A stretch of DNA of 64,000 bases from positions 66,073-130,072 of the forward strand of contig JADJVW010000023.1 of NCBI GenBank assembly GCA_016710365.1, given 5' to 3'. Position numbers and translations under genes: made by a program. The notes below the pieces were generated by a model, which saw nothing but the letters and a program-made list of their open reading frames with translations, was not told the DNA's origin and searched no databases. The DNA comes from Candidatus Caldilinea saccharophila (GTDB lineage Bacteria > Chloroflexota > Anaerolineae > Caldilineales > Caldilineaceae). Below are positions 1-11,018 of this stretch, in pieces. Every line of letters begins with the position of its first letter. The first letter of the stretch is position 1.

Positions 1-689
1 TTTGCCGTCGTCAAAGACATTGTGTGGGCTGAGGTTGAACAGGCCGCCCGCGTACAGCCGTGTATTGCAGACGATCACAGCCAGCATATCGCCTTCTACG
101 CTTTCGTTGTCCACGCTGACGCGCGTTTCGCTGCCTTGATAGAGCAAAAAGGGCAGCGTGGCTTTGGCGACATAGCCTGCCATGCCGAAACGTTTGAACA
201 ACCGCGAACGCGGCTCGACGCTCTCTACGATCCGGCTGTCGACGCCAACTGCGCCCACAGCAAGAACGACCTGCCGTTGCTGCACCCGCCCATATCCATC
301 GCCTGAACCACGCCGGCAGCCAGGCGTTCTGAAGCGTCCAAAAGCCAGTGGGGGTTGCCGCTGTCGGGCGTCGGCAGCCCCAGGTCGCGTGCGAGGCAGT
401 TGGTTGTGCCGGCCGGCAAAGGCGCTAACGTCGTCTGCGAGCCAAGCAAGCCATTCGCCACTTCGTGGATCGTGCCATCACCCCCGGCCGCCAGCACGAG
501 ATGATGGTGCGCGCGCACCGCAGCGGCAGCCAGTTCAGTGGCGTGTGCAGGGTACTCGGTCTGGCGTAAGGTCACGTCCCAACCGCGGGCGCGCCAGAAA
601 TTCCTAGTATCCTCAATATGTTCCTGCCAGTCATCAAATCCGGCATGAGGATTGTAAATAAGTGTGGCTTTCAAGGCAATGGGGATCAC
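1..689 (-). CDS. Diacylglycerol kinase-family lipid kinase, 3' part beyond window, one frameshift
   Basis: YegS/DAGK-type kinase that transfers phosphate from ATP to a membrane lipid alcohol; the exact substrate is unknown. Reading from a GTG at 689, the family signature GGDGT lies at residues 69-73, followed by PAGTTNCLARDLG at about 92-104. The frame breaks near 255 (apparently one missing base), after which the other frame continues with good family sequence (AGYVAKATLPFLLYQG and NTRLYAGG) and runs off the left edge. An SD-like GGAGA precedes the GTG. The break looks like a sequencing indel because family sequence is intact on both sides. The gene is divergent from the PEPCK gene. Confidence 0.8.
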
Positions 690-896
690 TTGACCGTCTC
701 CATCTAAAACTTTGTTGCTCGATGTTTACGGTATCACTGTAGCCGATCCACTGCGCGTAGCTCTGATTCCCATGCAAACAAACATACAATTTTTGCGTTG
801 TTTTTATCTTTTGCGTGCGCGCGATAGGGCGCGCCCTTCTCGACATTTCTGAAGCAATAGAAGTGATCGTCCTGTCATTTTACGGATAAGTGTCAC

Positions 897-925
897 TTGA
901 ACACCTAGCGAAAACACGTTATAGT
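897..925 (+). promoter_or_regulatory. Sigma-70-type promoter for the PEPCK gene
   Basis: TTGAAC (897-902) and TATAGT (920-925) are separated by exactly 17 bases, about 75 bases before the PEPCK start. A perfect 5-1-5 palindrome, AAGTGTCACTT at 888-898, overlaps the -35 box and could be an operator. The rest of 690-896 holds no gene that I can support. Confidence 0.55.
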
Positions 926-998
926 TAGTGCAGTCGATCCACTCACAACTGTGTCGAGTGGAACAAAAATTCAAAATTATATAAAGGACACGAGAACT

Positions 999-2865
<1,867 letters not shown>

Positions 2866-3091
2866 TGCGAAATTTCGCTTGACGTATCAACGCTGAGAGG
2901 ATGCGATGGCTAATCCAGGCCAACTCACTATTTTTCGCACTGTCGGCTAGATGAAGGAAACTCCACCGATTTGGCTAAAGACAGGAAGCTCGCTTCTCGT
3001 TTTGGCCCGAATCGGTGGAGTTCTGTCGTTACCGTCCTGCGCTGGAGCTCGATCAAACAAGATACATTACGAAGGAAGCGACATTCCATCC

Positions 3092-3700
3092 ATGACCGCA
3101 CAAACGATTTCACTCCGGCGCACGCCGATGCAGACGCTCTGGTATTGGCTCTTTCGGCTCCTTGGGTGGAAGGGCGAGTATCGCCATCCGGACACGGAGA
3201 AGTTTATTATCATTGTGGCGCCGCATACGTCGAACTTCGATTTCTTCATCGGCTTTATCTTCAGCCGCGCCTATGCGATACCCTTTCCCAATTTTCTGGC
3301 GAAGGACTCTGCGTTTCGCGGCTTGATCGGCAAGCTTGGGCGCCGCGTGGGCGGCATTCCGGTCAACCGCAGCGAACGCACCAACTTCGTCGACCAGGTG
3401 GCGGCCGAGTTTCACAAGCGCGAGCGCATGATCCTGGCCGTCACGCCGGAAGGGACGCGCAGCTACACCGAATATTGGAAAACAGGGTTTTATCACATGG
3501 CGCAAAGAGCGAACGTGCCCGTGATCCTGGCCTCTATTGACTATGCACGTAAATTTATCTCCTGCGGAGATGTGGCGGAGATTACCGGCGACATGGACGC
3601 CGACATCGCCAGGATTCGCGCCTATTACGCCGACGTCACGCCGCGCCACCCAGAGCGGCACGGGGAAATTCGCTTCCGCCCAGAGTCTGGTGAAAAATAG
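3092..3700 (+). CDS. 1-acyl-sn-glycerol-3-phosphate acyltransferase-like protein
   Basis: PlsC/LPLAT-family acyltransferase of 202 aa, expected at the inner membrane in phospholipid synthesis. The catalytic HX4D motif is HTSNFD (His45, Asp50) and the glycerolipid-binding EGTR motif begins at Glu120. A hydrophobic segment lies near residues 13-25. ATG 3092 is preferred because GAAGGAAG precedes it and the long upstream extension does not look like protein. This is the short LPLAT subgroup without a soluble acyl-carrier extension; the acyl donor cannot be told from sequence. It stands alone downstream of PEPCK. Confidence 0.82.
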   Translation: MTAQTISLRRTPMQTLWYWLFRLLGWKGEYRHPDTEKFIIIVAPHTSNFDFFIGFIFSRAYAIPFPNFLAKDSAFRGLIGKLGRRVGGIPVNRSERTNFVDQVAAEFHKRERMILAVTPEGTRSYTEYWKTGFYHMAQRANVPVILASIDYARKFISCGDVAEITGDMDADIARIRAYYADVTPRHPERHGEIRFRPESGEK

Positions 3701-3737
3701 AGAGCGTGAGTAAAGAGCGTGAGTAAAGGGTACAATC

Positions 3738-3829
3738 GGCCACGGATTAGGCGGATTTTTACGGATAAAAGCCAAATAGGTTTTGAATGAAATCCGTGAG
3801 CATCTGTCTAATCCGCCCAATCCGTGGCC
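3738..3829. repeat. Intergenic inverted repeat, 20-base arms
   Basis: Arms at 3738-3757 and 3810-3829 (GGCCACGGATTAGGCGGATT and its complement with one mismatch) enclose 52 bases. A short direct repeat, GAGCGTGAGTAAA, precedes it at about 3700-3730. No gene is supported in 3701-3974. Confidence 0.6.
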
Positions 3830-3896
3830 TATCTTTGCACTGGCCTGCATCTTCATGGTCGTGGATACGCTAGGCAGCCTAGTGCAGAATCAGGTA

Positions 3897-3960
3897 ACGT
3901 CCCCGGCACGCAGCACCGCACATCTGGCCAGTGAATTCATCTGCTGCGTGCCGGGGACGT
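3897..3960. repeat. Perfect 19-base inverted repeat
   Basis: ACGTCCCCGGCACGCAGCA at 3897-3915 is perfectly complementary to 3942-3960, with a 26-base loop. It sits just past the stop of the minus-strand kinase gene, so it may act in transcript ending or be a dispersed palindromic element; no T-tract is visible. Confidence 0.65.
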
Positions 3961-3974
3961 TGTCTGTGGAAACA

Positions 3975-5054
3975 CTAAGCGGCGCCGAGCGCGTCGATGC
4001 GATCCTGCTCCAGCGCGGCGACGCCCAACCGTCCGCACGCGTTGACGACCTCGTCCAGCCCGGCGAAGCGCGCATCCTGCGTGTGCCCGCGCCGATAGCG
4101 TGCGTAGATCTGCTGGACGATGACCGCAATCTTGAAAAGCCCATAGAGGTAGTAGAAGAGGGGATTGTCCACCTGCCGGCCGCTGGCCGCGGTGTAACGC
4201 GCCACCACCTCGCGGCGGCTGAGGTTGCCGGAGCTGGCGGTCAACCCCAACATTGCCTGCAACGCGGGCGGGTCGCCCGGCTCGATCCAGTAGCCTAACG
4301 TCGTGCCCAAATCCATCAACGGGTCGCCAATCGTGCACATCTCCCAGTCGAGCACGGCGATAATTTCACCCAGGTCGTGCGGATTCAGCATCAGGTTGTC
4401 AAACTTGTAGTCATTGTGGATCAGCGCGGCGCCGCTTGAGGTCGGTTGATGCGTCGCCAGCCATTGGGCAAGCGCTTCGAGCGGCGCCAGGTCGTCGGTC
4501 TGCGCCGCGCGATAGCGGTTAGTCCACCCTTCGACCTGGCGGGCCACATAGCCTGCCGGCCGGCCCAGCTCGCCCAACCCGGCCGCGGCATAGTCCAGCG
4601 CATGAAGCTCGGCAAGGGTGTCGATGGCGGCGACGGCGATCCGCCGCATTTCCTCTGGCGTCAGGCCGAGTGACGCAGCCGCGCTCCCGCGCAGGATCAC
4701 GCCGTGGAGTCGCTCCATCACATAAAACGGCGCGCCGATCACAGATGCGTCGTCACAATAAAGCAGCGGGCGCGGCGCCTTGGCGTAGAGAGTGCGCAGC
4801 CCGTGTAGCACGCGATATTCGCGCCCCATGTCGTGCGCCGACTGGATGGCAGCGCCAAAGGGCGGCCGGCGCAGCACCAACTCCTGATCGCCCAGCCGCA
4901 ACAGATAGGTGAGATTCGAGAAGCCTCTGGGGAATTGCTCAATGCTCAACGCACCGTTGGCGTTCGGCAGGTGTTTAGATAAATAGCGCGCCAAGGCGGC
5001 GACATCCAACGTTTCTCCAGGCCGGATCGGTTGTGCTTGATCGAGAATGTTCAT
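3975..5054 (-). CDS. Phosphotransferase-family protein (APH/ACAD10-like)
   Basis: Aminoglycoside-phosphotransferase fold kinase of 359 aa, resembling the kinase half of ACAD10-type proteins, in which the substrate is often a hydroxy-acyl compound rather than an antibiotic. The catalytic loop HNDYKFDN runs from His213 to Asn220 and the metal-binding DWE follows near 236. ATG 5054 is chosen over two upstream TTG codons; the SD is weak. It is divergent from fabH, which may fit a role in acyl metabolism, but the substrate is unknown. Confidence 0.8.
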   Translation of the reverse strand: MNILDQAQPIRPGETLDVAALARYLSKHLPNANGALSIEQFPRGFSNLTYLLRLGDQELVLRRPPFGAAIQSAHDMGREYRVLHGLRTLYAKAPRPLLYCDDASVIGAPFYVMERLHGVILRGSAAASLGLTPEEMRRIAVAAIDTLAELHALDYAAAGLGELGRPAGYVARQVEGWTNRYRAAQTDDLAPLEALAQWLATHQPTSSGAALIHNDYKFDNLMLNPHDLGEIIAVLDWEMCTIGDPLMDLGTTLGYWIEPGDPPALQAMLGLTASSGNLSRREVVARYTAASGRQVDNPLFYYLYGLFKIAVIVQQIYARYRRGHTQDARFAGLDEVVNACGRLGVAALEQDRIDALGAA

Positions 5055-5249
5055 CAACAATTATCCCAAAAGATGGGGAAAACACGATTGTGTAGTATGG
5101 TAACGGAAATCAGCATTCAGGCACAACATTGCCCACCGCAGGACAAGCTATTTGCGTTTCCTCAGGTGACTGCCCTAGACAATTGATCATTATTTCTGGA
5201 CGCACCCTTGTAAGCGATATCCAAAACTGCAAAAGCAGCAGGGAGAGTC

Positions 5250-6248
5250 ATGCCCAAACTTTATGGCGAAATCACCGGCTGGGGCGCCTATGTGCCACCT
5301 CGGATCGTCACCAACCACGAATTGGAAGCTACGCTCGACACCACCAGCGAATGGATCGTGCAGCGCACGGGGATCCACCAACGCCATATCGCCGACGCCA
5401 GTGAAACCACCTCCACCATGGCCGTCAAGGCCAGTTGGTCGGCGCTTGCCCAGGCGAACTTGCCTTCCACCGCCCTCGACCTCATTCTGATCGCGACCTC
5501 TTCGCCCGACTATTTTACACCGCCGGTGTCGAGCATGGTGCAAGCGGCGTTGAACGCGCATAATACGCCCGCGATGACGATCGTCACCGGCTGCACCGGC
5601 TTTGTCTATGCGCTGGTGACCGCCCATCAATTTATCGAGACCGGCGCCTATCGCAATATTCTCGTGGTAGGCGTCGAGTTATTGAGCCGCTTTGTCGATT
5701 GGGAGGATCGCTCGACCAGCGTCCTCTTTGGCGATGCGGGGGGTGCGGTCGTGATGCAGGCCACCGAGAAGCCGTGTGGACTGCAAGGCTATGCGCTTGG
5801 TTCGGATGGCAACGGCTTCCAGCATATCATCATGCCGTCGGGTGGGTCGGCGCGCCCCTTTGGCGCAGACGTGCTGCACGAAGGCAGCCATCACCTCCAA
5901 ATGAACGGTCGCGAGGTTTTCAAGTTTGCCACGCGTATCTTTGGCCCCGCCAGCGACCAGGCGCTAAAGATGGCCGGCAAGACGATAGCAGACGTGGACT
6001 GGATCATTCCGCATCAGGCCAATCTGCGCATCATCCAGGCTGCGGCCAGGGACATGGAGATACCGCTCGATCGCTTCATCGTCAACATCGACCGCTATGC
6101 CAATACCTCAGCCGCGTCGATCCCACTGGCGTTGGCGGAAAACCTCGATTGTGGACGCATCAAGCCCACCGACACCTTGCTGCTGGTCTCCTTTGGCGCC
6201 GGCATGACCTGGTCGGCGGCAGTGGTGCAGATGCAACCGGGGAAATAG
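5250..6248 (+). CDS. fabH: 3-oxoacyl-ACP synthase III family protein
   Basis: FabH-type thiolase-fold enzyme (332 aa) that condenses an acyl-CoA with malonyl-ACP to start fatty acid synthesis. The Cys-His-Asn triad is visible: Cys115 in GCTGFVYAL, His255 in PHQANLR and Asn285 in NTSAAS. GGGAGAG lies just before ATG 5250. The usual AC-S/A-G context of the Cys is here GC-T-G, a small variation also seen in FabH-like proteins of special acyl chains. No other fab genes are adjacent, so a specialised acyl-CoA role is possible. Confidence 0.9.
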   Translation: MPKLYGEITGWGAYVPPRIVTNHELEATLDTTSEWIVQRTGIHQRHIADASETTSTMAVKASWSALAQANLPSTALDLILIATSSPDYFTPPVSSMVQAALNAHNTPAMTIVTGCTGFVYALVTAHQFIETGAYRNILVVGVELLSRFVDWEDRSTSVLFGDAGGAVVMQATEKPCGLQGYALGSDGNGFQHIIMPSGGSARPFGADVLHEGSHHLQMNGREVFKFATRIFGPASDQALKMAGKTIADVDWIIPHQANLRIIQAAARDMEIPLDRFIVNIDRYANTSAASIPLALAENLDCGRIKPTDTLLLVSFGAGMTWSAAVVQMQPGK

Positions 6249-6321
6249 TGCGATTGGCTACGGCTATTGCTTGATTGTCTGGCAACTTGCTTGCCCGTTC
6301 TACCAAAGTAGGAAATGATTT

Positions 6322-7800
6322 ATGCCCATTCATTTTGGCACCGACGGCTGGCGCGCCGTCATCAGCGAAGAGTTCACTTTCGACAATGTTCGCACCGTGG
6401 CGCAAGCTATCGCCGAAAAGACCCTGGCCGATGACGCCGTACAGGCAAAAGCCAACGGCGCCACACCCCATCGTCGCCCCTCGCTCGTCGTGGGTTTCGA
6501 CACCCGTTTTCTCAGCGATCGCTATGCCATTGCCGTCGCCGAAGTGCTGGCGGCCAACGGCATCCATGTCTGGCTGACCAGCAGCGATTCGCCTACGCCG
6601 GTGACCAGCTTTGCCATCGTCGATCAACATGCCAGCGGCGGCGTAATGATCACCGCCAGCCACAACCCGCCGCGCTACAACGGCATCAAGCTCAAGGCGG
6701 CGTTTGGCGGCTCGGCCAGCCCTGGCGACTGCAAGGATGTCGAGCGCCGCATCGTGGCTGCCGACGGCGCGCTGCCGCGGCGCATGGAGTTCGAAGACGC
6801 CCTCGTCCAGGGGCTGATTACACGCTTCGATCCCTTTGCTGCCTATGAGACGCATGTGCGGACGCTGGTGGATTTCGACAAGATCGCTGCGGCCAATCTC
6901 ACCATCGCGGTCGATGCTATGTACGGCGCCGGCCGGCTTTACCTGGCGCGGCTGCTGCGTGAAGCAGGTTGCCAGGTGCACGAACTGCGCAACGAAATGA
7001 ACCCCGGCTTCAACGGCATTCATCCCGAACCGATCGCCCGCCACCTGGAGCTGCTGATCGAGACGATGCGATCGGGGGAATATCATCTGGGGCTGGCGAC
7101 CGATGGCGACGCTGACCGTATCGGCGCGGTCGATGTGTCCGGCCAGTTTATCGACCCACACGCCATCATGGCGTTGCTGCTGGAGCACCTCGTCGTCAAC
7201 CGCAACCTGCGCGGCAGCGTCGTCAAGACGGTCAGCACCACGCAGATGTTGAACCGCCTGGCGGCGCGTTATGGCCTGACCGTGTACGAGACGCCGGTGG
7301 GCTTCAACTACATCACCGACCACATGCGCCGCGAACCGGTGCTGATCGGCGGTGAGGAAAGCGGTGGCATCAGCATCCTAGGTCACATCCCCGAAGGCGA
7401 CGGGTTGTTGATGGGGCTGCTGCTGGCGGAAGTCGTCGCCGTGCAGCGTAAGTCGCTGGGCGCCTTGCTCGACGCACTGATGGCCGCGCCTGATGTTGGC
7501 GTTTTTCGCTATGCGCGCATCGACCAGCCGGTGCGCCCCTTCCAAAAAGCCGACCTGGTGGCCAGGTTGATGGCAAAGGCGCCGCAGCAACTAGGCGGGG
7601 AAGCGGTCGCCCACATCAGCGACAGCGACGGCGTCAAGTATATTCTGGCTGACAACAGTTGGCTGCTGATTCGACCGAGCGGCACTGAGCCGGTGCTGCG
7701 CATCTACGCCGAGGCGCGCACCGACGCGCAGGTCAAGGCGCTGCTCAAAGAAGGCGTCGCGCTGGCGGAAGCACAGATCGTGGCCATGGCAGTGGCGTAA
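6322..7800 (+). CDS. Phosphoglucomutase/phosphomannomutase family protein
   Basis: Alpha-D-phosphohexomutase (492 aa) that moves phosphate between C1 and C6 of a hexose in the cytosol, supplying sugar phosphates for glycans or storage. The phosphoserine loop TASHNP has Ser113, the magnesium loop DGDADR lies near residue 260, the sugar-binding GGEESGG near 352 and the phosphate-binding RPSGTEP near 450. All four domains are present and full length. AGGA precedes ATG 6322. It follows fabH by about 70 bases on the same strand; whether the substrate is glucose or mannose cannot be read directly. Confidence 0.9.
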   Translation: MPIHFGTDGWRAVISEEFTFDNVRTVAQAIAEKTLADDAVQAKANGATPHRRPSLVVGFDTRFLSDRYAIAVAEVLAANGIHVWLTSSDSPTPVTSFAIVDQHASGGVMITASHNPPRYNGIKLKAAFGGSASPGDCKDVERRIVAADGALPRRMEFEDALVQGLITRFDPFAAYETHVRTLVDFDKIAAANLTIAVDAMYGAGRLYLARLLREAGCQVHELRNEMNPGFNGIHPEPIARHLELLIETMRSGEYHLGLATDGDADRIGAVDVSGQFIDPHAIMALLLEHLVVNRNLRGSVVKTVSTTQMLNRLAARYGLTVYETPVGFNYITDHMRREPVLIGGEESGGISILGHIPEGDGLLMGLLLAEVVAVQRKSLGALLDALMAAPDVGVFRYARIDQPVRPFQKADLVARLMAKAPQQLGGEAVAHISDSDGVKYILADNSWLLIRPSGTEPVLRIYAEARTDAQVKALLKEGVALAEAQIVAMAVA

Positions 7801-7807
7801 AACGAAA

Positions 7808-7843
7808 CAGGTGACAGTCACTTCCTCAAGTGACTGTCACCTG
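7808..7843. repeat. GTGACAGTCACTT palindrome, copy 1
   Basis: Perfect 16-base arms (7808-7823 and 7828-7843) with loop CCTC, lying between two convergent genes. Related palindromes occur at 48836-48867 and 55691-55742, so this is a dispersed element as well as a possible bidirectional terminator. Confidence 0.75.
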
Positions 7844-7851
7844 CCCCACGT

Positions 7852-8832
7852 TCAACTTCCCAACACGTACGCAAAAATCAACGGCGCGACAATGGTGGCG
7901 TCGCTCTCCACGATGTACTTCGGCGTGGTGATGTCCAGCTTCTCCCACGTGATCTTCTCGTTCGGCACCGCGCCGGAGTAGGAGCCGTAGCTGGTGGTCG
8001 AGTCGCTGATCTGGCAGAAGTAAGCCCACAGCGGGATGTCGTCGCGCTCCAGGTCCTGGCGCATCATCGGCACGACGCAGATCGGGAAGTCGCCGGCAAT
8101 GCCGCCGCCAATCTGGAAGAAGCCGATCGGCTTCTGCACCGCGGTGGCGGAGTACCATGCCGATAGCTCCATCATGTATTCGATGCCGGTGCGCACCGTG
8201 TGGACGTTCTTGATGTCGCCGGTCATGCAGTGTGCGGCGTAGATATTGCCGGAGGTCGAATCCTCCCAGCCCGGCACGAAGATCGGCAGGTTCTTCTCGC
8301 ACGCGGCCATCATCCACGAATTCTTGGGGTCGATCTGGAAAGATTGCTCCAGCTTGCCGCTGCGCAGAATCCGGTAGAGAAATTCATGCGGGAAGTAGCG
8401 CTCGCCGGCGCGGTCAGCCGCGGTCCACTCCTCCAGGATCGCGTCCTCGATGCGGCGAATCGCCTCCTCTTCGGGGATGCAGGTATCGGTGACGCGGTTG
8501 AGGTGGCGCGAGAGCAGTTCGTGCTCGTCCGCCGGCGTCAGGTCGCGATAGTGGGGCACGCGCACGTAATAGTCATGCGCCACCAGGTTATAGATGTCCT
8601 CTTCCAGGTTGGCGCCGGTGCAGGAGATAGCGTGCACCTTGCCCTGGCGGATCATCTCGGCCAGCGAAAGACCAAGTTCGGCCGTGCTCATGGCGCCGGC
8701 CATGGCGACGAGCATCTTGCCGCCATGGTCAATGAACTGCACATAGCCTTCCGCTGCATCGACCAGCGCGGCGCCGTTGAAGTGACGATAGTGATGCTTG
8801 ATGAAGGCGCGTACTGCGCTTGCATGTTCCAT
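7852..8832 (-). CDS. Deoxyhypusine synthase-like protein (probable homospermidine/spermidine-type synthase)
   Basis: DHS-fold NAD-dependent enzyme of 326 aa. The NAD-binding GAMSTAELG (46-54), SCTGANLEED (70-79) and GGGIAGDFP (242-250) are present, and the active-site Lys of the family aligns with Lys298 in TWEKL (usual form WGKI, so Gly is replaced by Glu). Bacteria lack eIF5A, and some bacterial DHS relatives make homospermidine from putrescine. The genes just upstream make agmatine and putrescine, which supports a polyamine aminobutyl-transfer role. Product identity is inference. Last gene of the minus-strand operon. Confidence 0.85.
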   Translation of the reverse strand: MEHASAVRAFIKHHYRHFNGAALVDAAEGYVQFIDHGGKMLVAMAGAMSTAELGLSLAEMIRQGKVHAISCTGANLEEDIYNLVAHDYYVRVPHYRDLTPADEHELLSRHLNRVTDTCIPEEEAIRRIEDAILEEWTAADRAGERYFPHEFLYRILRSGKLEQSFQIDPKNSWMMAACEKNLPIFVPGWEDSTSGNIYAAHCMTGDIKNVHTVRTGIEYMMELSAWYSATAVQKPIGFFQIGGGIAGDFPICVVPMMRQDLERDDIPLWAYFCQISDSTTSYGSYSGAVPNEKITWEKLDITTPKYIVESDATIVAPLIFAYVLGS

Positions 8833-8904
8833 AATGAACTCCTGATGGAAAGGGGCGAGGGGCGAGTTGCGAGGGGCGGCAGGAACCCGCCCTCGTCGCA
8901 GCGT

Positions 8905-9813
8905 TCAACCCGGCGCGCTGTGACGATTGGGTGACAAGATGACATACGAAATTGCCTTGTACACCAGCTTGGCGACGGCAAAGTCGGCCATGTGCAGCCC
9001 TGGGGCGGGCGCCAGTTCGACGCAATCCATGCCCACGACAGTGGCATGTGCGGTCAAGGTGCGCAGGATGTCGAGCGCCTCCGTCCACGTCAGGCCGTCT
9101 GGTTCAGGCGTGCCGGTGGCCGGGACGACCGCCGGATCCAACCCGTCCACATCGATGGTCAGAAAGACGCGTTTGCCGCGCACGCGTGCGATAAAATCAT
9201 CGCGCCAACTGCCGTCATGCACGGCTTCCGCGTACCAGACGCACGCACGGTCGGGATGGGCGCGCACAAAGGCGACCTCTTCCGGGCAGACCGAACGGAT
9301 GCCCAATTGCAGCACCTGCTCGACCTCCGGCGCGTCCAGCAAACGCCGGGCAATGCAGGCATGGCTGTAAGGCGTCTCCTCGTACTCGTCACGCAGGTCG
9401 CTGTGTGCGTCGAGCTGCACGACGGTGAGCGCGCCGCCCAGCGCGTCGAGCAGGCCGCGGCCGACGCCGACGCTCACCGTATGTTCGCCGCCCAGCCCAA
9501 CGACCAGCTTGCCGGTGCGCGCGGCGCTGGCGACGGCAGCCCGAATCGTCTCGACGGCGGCCGTTGGTTCATCCGGCAGTTCGGGCGCGGGCAGCGTGTG
9601 CACGCCATACGCCAGCGCCGGTTCGCGGTCATACTCACGGTCGTACAGCTCGACCTGTTGCGACGCGGCGATGATAGCTGCCGGCCCGGCTGCTGTACCG
9701 CCGCTATAGCTCACCGTCGCCTCGAAGGGCAGCGGCAGCACGAGCACACCGGCTTGCGCCAGCGCACTGTATTCGTCTTCCAGCCCCAGAAAATTGTTGG
9801 GTGTCGTCGTCAT
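8905..9813 (-). CDS. speB: Agmatinase
   Basis: Ureohydrolase of 302 aa that hydrolyses agmatine to putrescine and urea. The dimanganese ligands are visible: GGEH with His111, DAHSDLRD with Asp135, His137 and Asp139, and IDVDGLDP near 222. The neighbouring arginine decarboxylase makes agmatine the likely substrate, rather than arginine or guanidinobutyrate. It lies second in the operon, 71 bases after the decarboxylase gene. A low-complexity stretch of GGGGCGAG type separates it from the next gene (about 8850-8890). Confidence 0.9.
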   Translation of the reverse strand: MTTTPNNFLGLEDEYSALAQAGVLVLPLPFEATVSYSGGTAAGPAAIIAASQQVELYDREYDREPALAYGVHTLPAPELPDEPTAAVETIRAAVASAARTGKLVVGLGGEHTVSVGVGRGLLDALGGALTVVQLDAHSDLRDEYEETPYSHACIARRLLDAPEVEQVLQLGIRSVCPEEVAFVRAHPDRACVWYAEAVHDGSWRDDFIARVRGKRVFLTIDVDGLDPAVVPATGTPEPDGLTWTEALDILRTLTAHATVVGMDCVELAPAPGLHMADFAVAKLVYKAISYVILSPNRHSAPG

Positions 9814-9884
9814 TTCAATTTTTGCTGCTTGCTTTCATCGGAAAGGACGAGCCGCGCAATTCGCAACTCGTCCCTCGCCCCACA

Positions 9885-10430
9885 TCAAATCAAAATTGCG
9901 GCGCTGATCACAGTCGTCCACACGCCGCCGGGCGCGGCGGTGACAGCGATCGTGATGCTGGTGCTGTCGACGATCTCGCCGCCCATCATGTACTGTTCCT
10001 TGCGCTCGTTATAATCCTTGCTTGCATCAAAATTGATGCCAAGCGTGGTCGCCAGCATGGTCGCGGCCAGATCTTCGGCGTAGTCCCCCGCTTCTTGTTC
10101 AGTCTGACCATAGGTGTGGTGCTCGGAGAGATAGCCGTACTTGTCATGATCGGTGGGGCGGGCGACGCCGATCGAGGCGGCCATGCGCCGGCCCGGTTCG
10201 TTGCTCGACATTTCGGCGATCACGGCAAAGACAATTTCACCGGGCTGCAACAACTGCATGCCTTCCTCTTTCGAGACGATCTGGCAATGCGGCGGAAAAA
10301 TCGATGAAACGCGCACCAGGTTGAACTGGGCGATGCCGGCCTCGCGCAGCGCCAACTCGAAGCTGGTCAGCTTCTCCTTGTGGATGCCAACCCCGCGCGT
10401 CAATAACAATTTTCGTGGAATCAATCGCAT
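9885..10430 (-). CDS. pdaD: Pyruvoyl-dependent arginine decarboxylase
   Basis: Proenzyme of 181 aa that cleaves itself to form a pyruvoyl cofactor and converts arginine to agmatine. The self-cleavage site VSSIFP lies near residues 41-46, and the C-terminal half has the family segment HHTYGQTEQEAGDYAE and the GE-V end. ATG 10430 is chosen over an upstream in-frame codon because GGGAGG stands six bases before it and MRLIPRKLLLTRG is the usual family start. First gene of the polyamine operon, with a good promoter upstream. Confidence 0.9.
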   Translation of the reverse strand: MRLIPRKLLLTRGVGIHKEKLTSFELALREAGIAQFNLVRVSSIFPPHCQIVSKEEGMQLLQPGEIVFAVIAEMSSNEPGRRMAASIGVARPTDHDKYGYLSEHHTYGQTEQEAGDYAEDLAATMLATTLGINFDASKDYNERKEQYMMGGEIVDSTSITIAVTAAPGGVWTTVISAAILI

Positions 10431-10499
10431 ATCAAACTCCCTCCCATAGAAACGAACAAAAAAGGCGCCGGCCAGCCAAAGACCGCGCACCAACTATGC

Positions 10500-10528
10500 A
10501 TAGTATGATCTTTAGCGGTGTGCGTCAA
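10500..10528 (-). promoter_or_regulatory. Promoter of the polyamine operon
   Basis: On the minus strand TTGACG (10528-10523) and TACTAT (10505-10500) are 17 bases apart, about 70 bases before the decarboxylase start. Confidence 0.6.
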
Positions 10529-10620
10529 ATAGAAGATACAAATTGTATGTAAATAGCAGGTGGAGAAAGGGCGAAGTCTCGGCGCTGTTGCCAGGGTTGA
10601 ACCTCCTGGCGGCTCTCCGA

Positions 10621-10656
10621 AAAAACAAAGGGAGCCAGGATTTCCTGGCTCCCTTT
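10621..10656 (-). terminator. Rho-independent terminator of the tup/TOBE operon
   Basis: Perfect 14-base stem (10627-10640 with 10643-10656). Read on the minus strand the hairpin is followed by TTTGTTTTTT, about 38 bases after the TOBE-protein stop. It also separates this operon from the polyamine operon promoter. Confidence 0.85.
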
Positions 10657-10693
10657 GCCTGCATGTTACTGTTACAAACGACTTGCTTGGGCT

Positions 10694-10903
10694 TCAGTCC
10701 ACGCCCAACATCACTTCCGTCGCCTTGACGACGACGTAGACGCGCCCGCCTTCCTGGATGCCCAGGCTGCGCACCGAGTTGGCTGTGATGGCGGAGGTGA
10801 GTTCTTCGCCGCCGTCGAGCTTGACGACGACTTCTGCCATGACCGCGCCCAACGTGATCGACTGCACCGTGCCGGGCAACTGGTTTCTTGCACTCAGTTT
10901 CAT
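10694..10903 (-). CDS. TOBE-domain molybdate/tungstate-binding protein
   Basis: Small cytosolic oxyanion-binding protein of 69 aa, one Mop/TOBE domain throughout (SARNQLPGTV.. to ..VVVKATEVMLGV). Such proteins store or sense molybdate or tungstate as oligomers. ATG 10903 has an AAAGGAG SD. It is the last gene of tupB-tupC-tupA-TOBE and is followed by the terminator, which fits tungsten or molybdenum handling. Confidence 0.88.
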   Translation of the reverse strand: MKLSARNQLPGTVQSITLGAVMAEVVVKLDGGEELTSAITANSVRSLGIQEGGRVYVVVKATEVMLGVD

Positions 10904-11018
10904 CGTGTAACTCCTTTCGAAAATGTGGATTGGAGATTGGAAAATAGAGATTTTTATCTTCGCAGAGATCACTGCCCTGTGTAGTTGCCTAATCTCCAAT
11001 CTCTTAATCTCTAATCTC

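Noticed and set aside
6160..7323. 387-residue open frame opposite the phosphohexomutase
   Set aside because: Antisense shadow without recognisable motifs.
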